A DNA stretch of 64,000 bases from Acridotheres tristis (lineage: Eukaryota; Chordata; Aves; Passeriformes; Sturnidae), in assembly GCA_037013685.1 (NCBI GenBank), contig CM072888.1, forward strand, positions 13,582,216 to 13,646,215. The letters are read 5' to 3'. Shown one piece after another: positions 37,801 through 51,585 of this stretch. Each line of letters opens with the position of its first letter. Within the stretch, counting starts at the first letter, position 1. Both the position numbers and the translations under genes were made by a program. The notes beneath the pieces were generated by a model, which made no database searches, had not been told where the DNA came from, and saw nothing but the letters and a program-made list of their open reading frames with translations.

Positions 37801-38454
37801 AATAGAAAAACAGAGGATTAATCAATATCTAAATTTGACTTGATTCTGTTCTGCTTCTCAGCAGAGAGGAACTGCTGTGGGGAGGTGACAGTCCTCTCTT
37901 GGGAAAGGGACTTGGCTGCCTCTCCTGCAGGGGCTGGCTCCTCTCTAGCCACAGGAGAGGTCCTGGTGCCAGCTACAGAGGTCACTGCTCATTTGCCCTC
38001 TGTCTTGAAATGGAAAAAAGGAAGCATTGCCAAAGAAGAAAATAACAAATGCAATGGAGAGGAGACAGTGTAAGGCCAAAGGCAGAAGGGTGGGTTGTTG
38101 TGGATATGCTGGAGAGGAAATGGCTAGAAAAGAAATGTGGCAAATTGAGATGTGGACTGAAGGTCCTGGGGCAGGATTGATGGTCTTGGCAGGATGTTGA
38201 CAAACCACCCTTTCAAAGAGAAAGATCAGACAGGGCAGAGAGCAGGAAAAGGGAGGGAATACAAGGGCAATGAGAATCTTTTATTCTTTAATGATTATCC
38301 CTGTATTGTATCACAATGTAAACAGTACTGCCAGAGAGTGAATACAACATTGTTTCTGTGTCTCCCAATACAATATGGTATCCTTAGGCTGTTAAAGCCA
38401 GGGCAAGAGAAGCTAAATTGAAATTAAGTTGGAAAATGTCTGTTGCTTTTTAAT
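34894..38454. other. Unique sequence, no supported gene
   Basis: No repeat family recognised and no CR1 tail follows the fragment above. The stretch 36430-36760 is richer in G and C and holds overlapping plus-strand frames of 60-98 codons without a recognised protein. An exon-like segment at 37862-38073 is listed separately. Confidence 0.5.
37862..38073 (+). other. Exon-like segment, low confidence
   Basis: The bases before 37862 read TTGATTCTGTTCTGCTTCTCAG, a strong acceptor-like pyrimidine tract. The frame that crosses it stays open for about 70 codons to a TAA at 38071 and is G+C-richer than its surroundings, with a peptide beginning AERNCCGEVTVLSWERD and a Lys/Glu-rich end. It does not resemble a protein family I know, and no donor is needed only if it is a last exon. 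It may equally be chance or part of a noncoding transcript. Confidence 0.18.
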
Positions 38455-38520
38455 TAAAAAAAACCAAAAAACAAAAAAAACCCAAAAAAAACCAAAAAAA
38501 ACCCCCAAAAAAACCAAACC
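38455..38520 (+). repeat. A-block/C-block low-complexity tract
   Basis: Runs of five to eight A alternate with blocks of one to five C for about 65 bases. On the minus strand it is a G-block/T-block tract, and it creates a Phe- and Gly-rich segment (FGFFGGFFWFF-like) in a 113-codon minus frame; that peptide is an artefact. Confidence 0.85.
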
Positions 38521-40863
38521 TAAATGTATATTCAGTATTTAATGAATCTCGAGGAACTGGTTGTTGAGGAGGTAAGACTGTGTGCTCTGGGAATGCCATT
38601 AGCAAAGCTGCTGGTATCTCTGGCTTTGACAAAGAAAGATGGGTTGCTCTGCAGGAGCAAAGAAGTAGATTAGAAAGAAATTGGAGAGATAATATTGAGT
38701 AGAGTGAGATGGACAGGTGAATATTTGGGTGCCTGGGGACCTGCCCAAATGCCATTATCAAGTTCTGTTCTGTAGGATCACTCTTTGCCACTTTTACTCT
38801 GAATATGAAGAGTAAAATCCCAGCATCTTGTTATAGTCTGCCTATGGCCAGCCCTGAAGGGCAAGTTCTATGAACATTAGTGCTGTGAGCAGGATAAGCT
38901 TGTTAGTATGGGCTGGATGTTGTTTTGGTATGGGTTGGGACCCCATGTTAGCACTGCCTGTTCCTTCTGGTGAATCTGGAAGGAATCAAGGTGACCAGCT
39001 CAGATGTGAGCTTCTTATATTGCACGTACCTCAGGACCTGCTCATATGTGCCAAATCCTATCTGAGTATATTTGACTGGACTCAAATATTCCGGCCTGCA
39101 CCTGAAGCATTAGCAATATCCATAGATATTGATAAAAATAGCATGGATGGAAGAACAACTTGCATGATTTTTATTCAGTTTTTAGTGACACTTGATAAAA
39201 GTCAATGGCACAAAAATTAACAATTTATAGCTAATATTTGTGAACTAGTTTCCACTGAAATGAAACCTCTAGAGAGACTTCAGATCTGACTAGGTTTATT
39301 CTTGGTTTATGAGAGTGAGGAAATACCTGTAGACTGGATTACTAATATTTTTTTCCAGAGCTATGTGGAAGAACTGAGCAATTGAGGAAAAAGACAAGGT
39401 TTTGACTGTGCCATTCTGAAATTAAAGCATTGCAATTGATGGGGAGCAGCTATTGTTAAGCTGATTGTTTGTCCTATCTTTCTATAATCCTGCCAGTTCT
39501 GCCAGTGGGACTGTGCTGTGAACGAAGCCAGGAAAGAGAATTCATTTTAAAGTAAGATTTGTGGGGAAGTGGAAAGGAGATGTTATATATTTTTACTGAG
39601 CCTGATCACCTCTCCAAACTGGCTGATAAAACGCCCACCCTAAAGATACCCAGTTTTGACTGGTGATTTTGGAAGACAACTGGGAGGAAAAAGTGGGATG
39701 GACAGGGCAATAGCCTCTCCAGATGATATTGCTGGCTAGGAAATGTCTCATTGAACTTGGCCTCAACTCAAAAGCATTTCTTCCAAGGCAAGAGTGGCTT
39801 ATAAAGTACTCGGGTCCATCTGGTTCCCAGCTCTCCTTCCTGCTCCCTGTCTGTCCCTGGCATCGATGTTTGTATAGCCACATGTTAAACAGATGTGAAC
39901 CAAGTGAAAAATACTCTTTCTGTAAGGATGAATATGTGTGACTTCTAGACAATAGAAAGAAATATGAACTTATCTTTCTCGGGGCTCACACAGGCTCATC
40001 TCTACTGGAGACAGCTAAAAATTGATAATATAAACTCTCCATACTGCTTCTGTCACCCAGCCTGGAGGTGGGAGCACTACGAATGTGCCCAGAGGGATAC
40101 AGAAGGAAGAACTGCAGAACAAGTAGCAGAAATGGAGGTTTCCTGTCTTGTAGAAATCTCTCAAAATTGGTTAATTAATCCTTGCTGTGTAAGTATCAGA
40201 AAGATGATCTCTGAGAGAGCCCTGAAGATAAGAGATGGAATACAAGGTGTCTGAGACATGAGATGAGCAGGAACAGAGTTGTTTTTTTTCTCTGGTGTAG
40301 ATAGATCCTAGTGACAACATTCACTACAGAAATGTTCCATAGCAAGGATGACTCAGGAACTTGCATTCTATAGCAATTTGCCACTGCAGCAGGCCTCAGG
40401 AAATGATAGCATGAAGTTAACAGGGTGAAAAATAAATGAGACTAGACTGTGTATTTTGAAATCCAATGTTAGTAGGATGTGTTCCTTAAAGCAGTAATCA
40501 TAATTAAATGGATGAGAAGGAATTTTCATCTTTGCTCCTGTGTGCTGACTTGTGTTAATGATTATAAAGAACTTGAAATAAAATCAAATCTATGTATAAA
40601 AGGACAGTTCTCTGGAAAGACCCAAAAATCTATGAAGGATTGAAACTTGGAAGGTTCTCCAAGCCTACAACTGCAGATTTATCAGCTGTGATGTGATGTT
40701 TACTTAGTGTATTTTATTGCTACCCAACCATTGTATGCTGGAAAATCAGACCATTATCAGCACAGCAACTGGACAAATATCAACCATATGAACGGGTGGG
40801 AATGTGTCTTCTATTGAAAGTTGCCTGTTGGTCATGAAGCCTTGATGATGCCAGTCTGCAGGG

Positions 40864-40889
40864 GGGAGAAAAGGAAAGGAAAGGAAAGC
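40864..40889 (+). repeat. (GGAAA)n short microsatellite
   Basis: About four GGAAA units follow a G-rich run. Too short to be informative beyond length variation. Confidence 0.7.
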
Positions 40890-43572
40890 ACTGTCCCTCC
40901 CTAGGAAGCAAGTTCTTGGCATGGCTTATTAACTTGACTGTAAAAGGGTGCCACTTGCTGTTTAGTGCTCCTGAGACTCACCATGGGATCTGAAGAAGCC
41001 ATCAGGCTTTTTGTCCCACTTCCAGTTTCTGTCTTGTAAAGGAGTTTATTGATTCCTCCTAATTACAAAAAAATTTTTAAAAAAAAGGTTTCTTTTTCTT
41101 GCCCTTCCTAAAAGTGTAGTAGTAGCTTGAAAATGAGTAAATGCTTTTGTTTTAACCAGGACTTCAAAACCATAACAAGGCTCTGAAACTTTTTCATGCA
41201 TGCATAGCTGAAACACAGAACCTGAAACATTTTGCCTTCCAGCCTGCTTAGACCTGTTTTTCTCGGACATTCCCAATTTTCTATACCTTCACAGCTCCAG
41301 ACAGAACCATTACATTTTTGATCAAGATAACGTGAGAACATGAATTTCCACTGCTGTTACTTAAACAGTCTTGTACTGACTCAAACTCTTACACTACTGA
41401 AGTGTTGAGGTAGGAGGTAACAAGGCTGTTTCTGGGACAGAGGAAGAAGATGTCTGTACTTTGAGCAAACCAGAAATGTTGTGGATAAAGTTAGCATAGT
41501 CCTGAGCCCAGAGTACAGAGCAAGCATCTTCTAGGGGCGGGATGAGTCTTGCAGCAAGTTCATGTAATCTGTGAAATTCTTCCAGTGATGGGAGCAGGAG
41601 CAATAGACACAAGGTTTTTCTAGTGAAATGTAGCTGTGAACTGTACAAGTAACACATTGGTGATTTTTAATGCACCCTTATGGCTTTCTTTCATGACTAG
41701 AATGCATTTTATTTCCTGGTGGCTAAATCTGGATTCTGCTTCCTGTTCAGACTTTAATGGAACTACTCATGCCAAACTAAGTGTTTTCATGCAATGCTCT
41801 TTAAATATCCAAAACTACAAATTGAGTACAGGTGTTCACAAAATAAAAAATTCTGTCAGGATTCTCTATCAATATCTTTCCCCCCGGCATTCCCTAATAT
41901 TCATTAATTAGCTTCACGATAGATGAGAAAAAGTTGGATTATATATTCTCTGGATTTTTTGTTTACTTGCTTGCTTTTGCCTGGTCTGTATTGGATTTGA
42001 TGGCTGACAAATATTATCTTTTATCTCTGTTTCATGTTTCCACTTTATATCTGCTTAGGAGAAGTCAATAGTATTTCTCTAGAGACTATCAACTCCTAAG
42101 TTTTTGGAGAGTATACTTACTTATTACCATAATAAGTGAACACCTGGCAAAATATATAGCATTAAAATTAGTAAAATTGTGTAAAGATGTCTTTAAAAGC
42201 TTGATATTCACACTCAGTTCCTTCTAGTCCATAATTGACATCATATTGCTTAAGTAATTTTTGAGGAGGTTGTTTAAAAAACAGAACAAAACAAAGAACA
42301 AAACGAACTGTGCTTTTCTGTATTCCCAGAAATATGGCTTTCAGCCATGTCTCTGCAAAAAAAAAAGTGTGGCTTAAGGAGTGAGAGGGTCAGAGAATGT
42401 TCAGAAGCAGGATAAACAGAAAGGTAGAGAGACTTGGAACAAAATCAGAGGATAATTGTGACAGAATCACATAGTCAAGATCAATATTCATAGGAAGGTT
42501 TGTGGGGCTTTCTCTTTTGTAGTAGTAAGAACGGAGTACAGCCTTCTATGAACATCTTAGAGACATCTTTAGATGTGAAAGCAATAAAGATAATCTCTTC
42601 TGAAAGAATAAAACTTAAAAATTAGAAAATGTCTTGAACTGGGAGAGCTGATAATATACAATGGTTTTGTTCATTGCAGAAACCTCATAGTGATCTTTAG
42701 AGTTTCAGGGCAAAATTTGTTGTCTTATTGACTTGGGCACCTTTTCTCTGATTTTTGACATTCTTAATAGTTCACAATATCAAACTGAACTGAAAACAGA
42801 GTTTTCTCTTAGCTGTGGAGATTCCAGTGCCCAGTTGTAGTCTAAGTATTCAAAGATGATAAATAACTTTACATTTTCTGAAGGACATATTTTGCTGACT
42901 TGAAGCAGCCATAAAATTTGATCCTCACTGCACTTCCAGTATTTTTATTTCAAAAAGGCTATGAGTAGATGCAAAATGATATTGATGTGCTCTCTTCTAC
43001 CTTGCTTGGAAAGAGGCAGCTTTTTTTGGGATGAGGATATTAAATATTTAAATGGATCTTATAACACACTAGATGGTAAATATTTCTCTGGTAAAGATGT
43101 TGACATTCTTAGAAATAACATCTCAGCTAATGTTAGAGGATGTTTCCTGCCTGTCCCTCCCACTGCTTACTCATCCCAGCACAGACATTGCTGTCTTAGT
43201 TATCCACTTTACACTGACAAAGATCCCTTTCCATGGAAAAATCTCTCTCTAAAAAACACCCCACATATTCCTGTGAGTTCACTGAAACTTACTTTGAACT
43301 TAGAAGACAAGGTACTGCAGTTCCTAAGGTCTTAATGAAGCATTTGAAGTATTTTCCTATCTCAGACATGAGAGTTAAGTCTTATGGCTTCACAAGGACA
43401 CTCTCTTGATTAAAGTTAGGCAGTGGGCTTTAAATATTCTTACTGGGCTGTGTCTAGTAAACTATGTTCCAGCTGCTGTCTCTCACTTATGAGACTTAGT
43501 AACATTTTTCTGCCTTTAGGAACATACTTGAGAGAAAAAGGAACTGTTTAAAAAAGGCTTTAAATTAGGATG

Positions 43573-43616
43573 TGAGGTGGGTTGGTTTTTTGGTGGTTTT
43601 TGGGGGGTTTCTTTTT
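43573..43616 (+). repeat. G/T-rich low-complexity tract
   Basis: GGTGGGTTGG followed by alternating T and G blocks up to GGGGGG and a final TTTCTTTTTG. It has the same block-like character as the A/C tract at 38455-38520, read on the opposite strand. Confidence 0.7.
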
Positions 43617-46600
43617 GAGATAAGGTAGCATCATCCTTTATCTGATCTGGCTAGACGTGAACTTCAAAGCTCTGTCAAGATAAGGAATGTGATACCCAGA
43701 TTATACCAAGAGAATGCAATAAACCAAATTATTCAGTGCAGTCATTGGATCACATTATATGATCTATGTCTGCTAAAATCCCTAAAAACTCTCTGCACAG
43801 CACCCTGTTGGTTCTCATCTCCTAGAGCATATGCTGTTACGGCTCATACATAATAACTTTTTTTTTTTCCAGTTAATGAAAGAAATGATGATTTTGACTG
43901 GTTAAGTTAATTCCATCAGCTTTGCATTGCTGTTTCTATTTTGGGACATATTTAGGGTTTTCCTTTATATTTTCAGAAGGAACCCTTTTATATATTCTAG
44001 GGGATGAGGCCAATGGTGGCACTTACTGCTGTCTTCCACTACCTAGTGAGGAGCTACAGTCAAGGCAGAGCAGGCTCTTGCTGATCTTCACACAGAAAGA
44101 TGAAGAATTAAAATATCATTAAATTAACCCCTGCTTCCAGAAGGGTTTGCCCTGTAACTGTAATTTATAGTCTGGATGATATGAATACATGTTGGAATAT
44201 ATAAGTTTAACTGCTGTATATCAGGAAGAGAAATCTAAGTCTGCTTTTTAATCGAACCTGCATGAATAACACCGAGGGGAGGGCAGCGTGTCTAAAGAAA
44301 ACCATGCAGTTAAATCCTGCATGTCCTGTGTGTGACTGATTAATTTTAAATTGTTTTCATCACCCTGAAAACTGGCCTGGTCTGTTCTGGCATAAGGAGG
44401 GAAAACAGCTCAAATTCAAAAGATAAGTCAGTCGTTAAATGGTTGGTGTGGGGACTGTGGCTTTGACTTTGAACATAAACAAGCTTTTTCTTCATTGCTT
44501 AATGCTGCAAGGGCAGTGTAGCTGTTCTAAATGGGAACCATGTGGACGAGGTTAAGGAGGGGACTCTAATCTGACAGACTGATTTGTAGGTATGTGATGA
44601 TGTCTGATGTCAGCCAGAATTGCCCATAGGTATTGCAGGGTGAGGATGGTTGGGTTTCATTTTTTCTCCCCTTTCTCCAGGCCTGAGAACGCTGCTTGTG
44701 CTGTTGCTTTCTGCACAAAATTATGAGGAACAAGAGGGTTCTTTTTACTATTCTGTATGAGAATACCTGGGAAAATCTTGGTGTAGACTTTGCCTTATGC
44801 TAGCAATAGACTTCTGTGTAGTTCTTTGGCATCAAGAAAATTGGGGCTGGCAGTTTTGGCTCAGTACTTAGAAGATAAATTCCTGAAATTGCATACCTAG
44901 ACTTCCCTTGTGTTTGCCTTGATTAACAGGCTATACATAGCACAAACCAGAGCCACTAACCAATGCAAGGAGATCTGAAACTTGCCTAAAACTTGGTTCC
45001 TGCAAGTGTCTCATTTATAACTTTAAAAATTCTCCTAAACAAGAACCAAGATGGGCAGGTTAGTTGGTTAATGCTGCAGGTTAGTGCTACACTTAAGGGG
45101 GGATCAGCAGAGCACTCCTGCATGTAAGAGACAAAATATGAGGAGTGTGGTTATTCCTCCTTGCATTTTAAGGACATTAAAGGGAATAAAATTGACTCCT
45201 AGGTGAAATATAATCTGGAAGTATTTATTTTCACTGGCTCTTAACTCATTTTGCCTGCCAACTATAGAAGGGCGATTGATTCCCCTTCAAAGTTTATAGC
45301 CAGCTGCTTGAAAGGACAAGTTTTGAAAATCTTAACAATACCAAAGGGGATTCACTTCCTGGCTCCTCAAGAAGAAAATGTCAACAGTGGTAGTGTTATT
45401 GTGGAACTGCAGTTTTCCCAGGCAGCGTTCCTGGTAAGATGGTGGCCTTAACTCATAGGGTAACCCGTGAGAATTCCTAGCAGTGCTCCACTGCACAAAT
45501 GCAGTGTTGGCTTTCTATCATTCTTCGTGCTACAATAAGGTTGGGTTAAAGGACACAGTTCTGGAAGTATGAGTCCACACAACTGCATATATAATATTAA
45601 TTTGCATGTGTACCTAATGACCAGGTAGGTTGTCAGGTTACTAATGGCCACTTAGGCATCTAACTGCACCATAGATTACCTGGAACACCAGAAGCATAAC
45701 CTTGGAATACCCAAATTTCAGGGTTTAGTGGAATTTATTTTAGCATATGTTTTGAATTTGGAAGTTTCCAATATCCCTCTTTAAATGGCTACATTTAAAG
45801 TGGTGTGGGGGGAACCAATCACAGAAAAAATGTAGTTGACTGATTATTAAAATCACAGTTGTCTGAAATCATGAACGGGTCAGCAGCATTCATGACATCT
45901 CTCAAGCATTTCTAGTAAAAGGAGAATTAGTTATTTACCCTAAAAATAAAAACACAAAGATTGCAAAGACCAACTCAAGATCTCCACACTAAAGGCTCGT
46001 TTTCTTTTCTTAGTAAAAAGTATTGTGAGAGGCCCACGTAGGTGGAAGTAATATATTAACACTCAGAGCTATGAGTTATGTAACATTTCTTACTTTGAGC
46101 AGCGTTTGCTGCACTCATTGGTTGTTTATATTGTGATAAGGCCTAGAGACAACATGTATTAGACACATGAAAGTGTGTCTCCACCCTTAGGATGAGGAAG
46201 GAATGAAAAATAGCAGATGTCCAAGACAAATACTTATGTAAGAATAGAGAAAGAATAAGAAAATGACCATTATATACAGCACCTTACCTGTCAGGCTGAA
46301 ACATCACAGCTTGTCCCTTGTCCTGTACTGGTTCTGGTTAATTCTGTCCCTGATGGAAACTGTGAGATGGTGTTTGAGAGAAAATACAAGCAACTTTGCT
46401 ACGTTGGTTCCAGTAGAAGTGAGAGGAGTCATGATCCTCCTCTTAGGTGAATGTAGAAGTTTGAGAACGCTGGTGATAAGCCTCTGACAGGTGTCACAGC
46501 AGAACTTGTCACTTAGGCCTTAAAGAAAAATTCCCTTGTTGTGTTGCTCTAGACTGCCTTTAGGCAGTCAAGCCAAACTGGGTTTCAAAAAAAAAGGTTT

Positions 46601-47993
46601 TACTAATGACATTTTCTACCCACTTGAAACAGATGTATCATGAGTACCATTTATCTTCACCCCTTAGTTCAGTACAGATGCACAAAAAGACAGAAAACAG
46701 GCCAATAGGGTCATAATCAATTCTTGCTCTTCTCATTTATGAGGAAAATACAAAGGAATACCTACAGAGCAAGATGAAGGAAGAATGATCCCTTAATGAA
46801 GTTTTTCTTTGGTTGAGTTGTGGTTCTTTTCTTCTTGCTGGAGTTAACAGATTTTTTTTTCTCATGTAGCTGTGCTAACCATCTAGAAATGGTACTTTTA
46901 AAGGCTATTTTTTTTCCTTTTAAATTCAGTTTGTTCTATTTAAATGAGCTACTGATGCAATCCTCTTTTGTCTTTTGAATATATCAACTGATGATATTGA
47001 GGAAAGGCAAAAGTGTTCCATATTTTTATTCCTAGAAAGGAGTGCCAAAAGTGAAATTCAAGCTGAAAAGAGAAATAAATAATAGTCTGCCAACTTCTCT
47101 TCGATGAGACCAAGATATGTGAGCTGAATTATCAAAGGGCTGAGATAGGCATGTGTCATGCATTATGTCCTGCAGGATATGCTGCAAATTGAAATACAGA
47201 ATAGATTTGCTTGGGATTTTTTTATTTATTTAAATATTTGAGGCTTATTCCTTCTTCAAGTCTTCAGATAAACATCCCTCTACAAGTGTGGTATTTGGTT
47301 GTTCAGTCTATCAAAGAAGACTGGGTTTATGTTGCCTCTTTTTTTCCATTATGTTGAAATTAGAATAGCACTGTGGGGAAAATATCAAATTGAAAAGTGC
47401 AGGAATAGAATATTCAATGCAGTGGTGTTTCCCTGAGGGCTGATGAAGGTAGGTGGGCTAATAGATGTACTAATGTGACTGGGTAGCCTGCATTACATGC
47501 ATACTTAACTGCGTGATTAAAGAAGGACTTCAGTTTGATATCTTCCTACTTTTACCCGTTAGGTTTCTTCCAATAAGAGTCTTTTTGTGTCAAAGTAAAT
47601 AAGAGCTGTCAAATAAGAACTTTGATAGCAGTTATGATAAGAGGTAAGATCAGCTACAAACTGAACTGAATTTAGGATGGCCAGAGAGTAGCACTGAGCG
47701 TTCTCCTTGCTCCCCAGGTTAAAGGAACTCTTACAGACACTGTGGTGTGATGTCTGCCTGACATCCATGTCAGAATAAGCACAAGACTGTAGGTTCCCCA
47801 CGTGTCTTCTACACTCTGTGACTCATCTTCAGAGGCACTTTCTAGAAAGTGGCTTGGAACTCTTTTTGCACTGAGGGCAATGCTGGCTTTGCACCTCCAG
47901 CTTTTGGGGGAGCTTTCTCCACACCCACCTGTTCTCTGAGTGATGCTCTGACCCTTCACAGGATTAATGTGATCATGTTGATGTCTGTTTTAG

Positions 47994-48243
47994 CTGTGGC
48001 CTGTGCACAGTGAGCGCTGCAGCCTGTTGGGGATTCATACACCCTTCTGCCTGGTCTCCACATCTGGCTGCTGTGTACTCCAAACTTTTTGGTTTGATGT
48101 TACTGGCATTGTGCATATATGGGTGGAAATAGAAATTGCCTGCTGCTGTCAAGCTCTCATAGTGACAATAACCAGTCTCCTCCATGTTTATGCCTGTGCA
48201 GTGATTGATCCCAGCCCAGTGGAGATGTCCAGAGTGAAAAAAG
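47994..48243 (+). other. Exon-like segment, low confidence
   Basis: A TTTTAG acceptor-like site ends at 47993 and a very good donor, AAAAAAG|GTGAGT, begins at 48244. The 250 bases between are open in one frame. The peptide is rich in Cys, Ile and Val (for example CCCQALIVTITSLLHV) and does not match a known family. The acceptor has a poor pyrimidine tract, so the donor is the only strong signal. Confidence 0.15.
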
Positions 48244-51200
48244 GTGAGTTTGGTCCTAGGTACACAGCACAAACCATTTGGGTAAATTCTTTGTGTATGA
48301 TATGGATTTATTCACTTCCTCAATGCTACTAGCTGAGTATTATACAGTTAGGTTTTCCTGGCTAATAACTGGCAAGTGGATAAGTGGTTTTCATTAGCAT
48401 AAATGCCCAGCTTTTTGCATTTGTGTCAGAGACCTGCTAACTGCTTCGAGACAGCTTATGTAGTAGCTCAGACTCTCTCACAAATTACTTATTTCTTTTT
48501 CCCACCTCTCCAATATGCTGTTAAATGACAATATTTTAATGCAATTGCTCCATGTGCTTGCTTGCTCTGATTCTCTCCATCAGTAGTTTCAGTTTTTGAA
48601 ATTATGATCATTTTCTCTGTGATAAAGTTTCAGAAGTGAGCCTCAAGGAACTGAGAAAATAGTTTGGGGGATTTTTTTTGTTAGTGTTTTCTTAAAATTA
48701 AATGTACCTATTTATATAAATAACATCAGGGACTGAGTGAGGGAACAGTTCGCAATTTGTATTGTACCTATTGTGTTTAATTTTATATAATTACCACAAG
48801 GCTTTCTGTTGGTATGAACAATACAATTCCTTCAAAACATTGTTTGCCAAGTCTGAGCTGTAAATTATTTATGAATATTATTCCTGGCAAAATACATAGG
48901 CAACCATAGGGGATGCTACATTAGGAGCAAGATACCAAATTATACAATAGGTAGGACAGTGAAGATTACAGTATAAAGAAAGATGACTTCACAATGTACT
49001 TCTGTTATATTTGACAATATTAAACAAGTCAACTAAACTGGAAGATCTTTGTGGTGAATAGTTGAAGGAAAATATTGCAGTAATGCAAAATACTATTAAG
49101 AAAAATACTGACAATGTTGTTTAGTCTGACCAAGGAATAGTCCATCCTCAGAGTGTTTCTTTCGTGGATATTTCATGGAGATTTGCATTCTCTCTGCAGA
49201 TTAGCCAGAGGGAGAAATAAACTTTTTGTGACACGTTTAAGCCAGACCCCTCAATAACTTACTCAGTAGAAATGTGTTTGCTTCTGCTGTCCACCCCATG
49301 GAGCTCATAGCTCACAGCAAACATTCCATGTGCGGTTCCATAACCTCCTGCTGACATAAACAAAAATGCTGCTTTTGAGCAAAAATGCCAAAATATGCCC
49401 TCACTGACTGAATATTTATAGAAAGATGCTATCAAAAGATGAAATAAAGACGTTTAGAAAGAGAAGTAAAAACTATTTTTGGAGGATTTTTTAGTAATAT
49501 GTCTTGATATTTGGCAGCAATTTGGAAAACATACCATGCAGGACCTTAGAGGGGTCGCTCACGGAGGTAAAAATATTAATGTAGTTCCCCAAAATTGCCA
49601 GTGGGCCCATTCATTTGGGCACCCACTCATGGCTGTTCCACTGAAATCCTGGCAAGAATGTGGGCCTTTATTTTAGACAGTGTTTTGTTAGCAGCAAAAG
49701 TTGGTTGGATACATTCCCATGTTGGTGTACTCTGGAAATGATGACAGATGCAATGTGCATCACGTTCTTCTATTTATTCTTACTTTCAAACCAGCAAAGT
49801 GGATGTCTGTGTGCTAATGCTGCTGCTCACAGCTCGGGTACAGGCTGAGCCCTTCTGAAGGTGGAGACATAAACTGGGAAAACTGCTACTGAACTTGACA
49901 TTTTTTTACATTTTTAAGGGGAGACATGTCAGGTTCCCACTCGTTGTGTACATTTCTAAGAAAGTATAGATAGAGATTTCTTTTCACTAGTGAGGATATA
50001 ATTTGCATATTGAAACTGTCAGCCTAAATTTATGTGCAAATTTAGTAGCTGAACTTCATAGCCTATTAAAAGGGGCTTGATGACAGCATTTGAAAGTCGG
50101 ATCAGGAATAAAACAATGCTCGTCAAAATGAACAAAAGTACATTTTGTTGAATAATAGTCTTTTTTGTTAGTTTGTTGGGCTTTTTTCCTAGTATATTTG
50201 CTCACTTAAGTATTGATTTACAAAATTTTTGTCGCTCACAATAGGACATAAAATCTGTGTCCAGTAGAATATACTATTTGGAGCAACTTGGAAAGGAAAC
50301 ATCTGTTTCTAATCTCAAAAAACAATTGCAGAATGACCCAAGGCTTTCAAACATTAATTTTCAACAGGTTGCGTATTTTTTTTTTCCTTCTATTGATTCT
50401 TAAGTGATGGACCTTTTCTGCCACAAAACATATTAAGATGCATGTGTGAAAACATGCTTGCACCGTATGATGCATTAGTGCTTTTGGAAATAAGGCATTC
50501 TTTTCCTGGAGTCAAATTTCTGAGGCTTGCCCCTTGACATGAGCAGTTCACTTCCTGCTCCCCAGTTCTCAGCATAAAGCTGGAGTTGGATTTTCTTTTT
50601 TTTTATTATTTCAAATGAACCATAAGAAAATTGATACCATGTGATGTGAAAACTTCTCAGCATGGTGAATATACTTCTTTCTTTTGAGCTGAAAAGGATT
50701 GAAGTTAACATTTGTTTCAGATTTCCTGCAATACCATCACTGCTGTGTAATGGCTGAAATGGTTCCATCCGTCCCATTATGAAGATACTTTACTTCTTGA
50801 CAAGAAGACATTAAGTACAAGGCAAATTGGGGGTAGGGAGAATCAAAACTGTGTGAATTGTTTAACCTTCCACTACAGTTCAACACAGTTTAGAAAAAAA
50901 AGAGCCTTTGGCAAACTGCCTGGATTTTGTAAGGCCACTCACACTTTGTGAGCCCCCAAAGATCACAGTGTTTCTGGCTCAAGGCTGAAATCCCATTGAG
51001 CCAGGGCTGAAAAAAGCCTTTCAACAGTGTTGAGTAAACACTTCAAGAAACAGCTATTTGTCACGATGCTCTTAAATGTTGGATGGGAGCTGACTGCCAC
51101 ATCTTGGACGAAGATGAACAGTAATCATGAATACATTGTTTGACATCAAACACTTCCAGAAGGCATGGTTGTACTCAGTGCTAGGTGGGACATGGTGTCT

Positions 51201-51482
51201 CTTGTTTCTGTTGAAACTGTGAGCTGGAAAAAGGAGCAAAATGATGAATTTGCTAACTGAACACTGATACTCCTTGGAAGTCAACTGCATAAATCATCTT
51301 GAAGAAACTGAAGCAAAAGCTTCTCCCTATAACAAGAGTCCTGATTTCTAACGCCCAATTTTTTATTTAGGAGCCTAGAAGAAATCATGTCTCCAAGAAA
51401 AATAGTTCATTCTGAAAAATTGGGACTACTGATGAATTCAATGTAAGGATGAGCTAAGAATGCAATGGGTGGTCTTATAACC

Positions 51483-51585
51483 ATTTGTGTGTGTATGTTT
51501 GCTGGTTTTGTTTTGGTTTCAGTTTTATTTGTTTGGGTTTTCTTTTGGTGGGAGACTTTGGAGGGTTTTTTGGTTTGTTGAAAAA
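51483..51585 (+). repeat. G/T-rich low-complexity tract
   Basis: About 100 bases dominated by T and G, starting with GTGTGTGT and continuing with GGTTTTG-type blocks. It gives a Phe/Leu/Gly-rich frame that should not be taken as a protein. Confidence 0.65.

Noticed and set aside
38450..38791. 113-codon minus-strand frame with an aromatic, Gly-rich end
   Set aside because: The end is created by the A/C low-complexity tract and the rest has no family likeness.
39593..39952. Overlapping frames of 72 and 119 codons on opposite strands
   Set aside because: Neither has recognisable features and each explains the other as a shadow.
41394..41657. 87-codon minus-strand frame with a soluble-protein look (SLEEFHRLHELAARLIPPLEDA)
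   Set aside because: I could not tie it to any protein family and there is no supporting splice site or neighbour; treated as chance.
42460..42505. Possible minus-strand CR1 tail (ACAGAATCACATAGTC)
   Set aside because: Only about 15 bases fit, and the GGTTGGAAGGGACC block expected next is missing.
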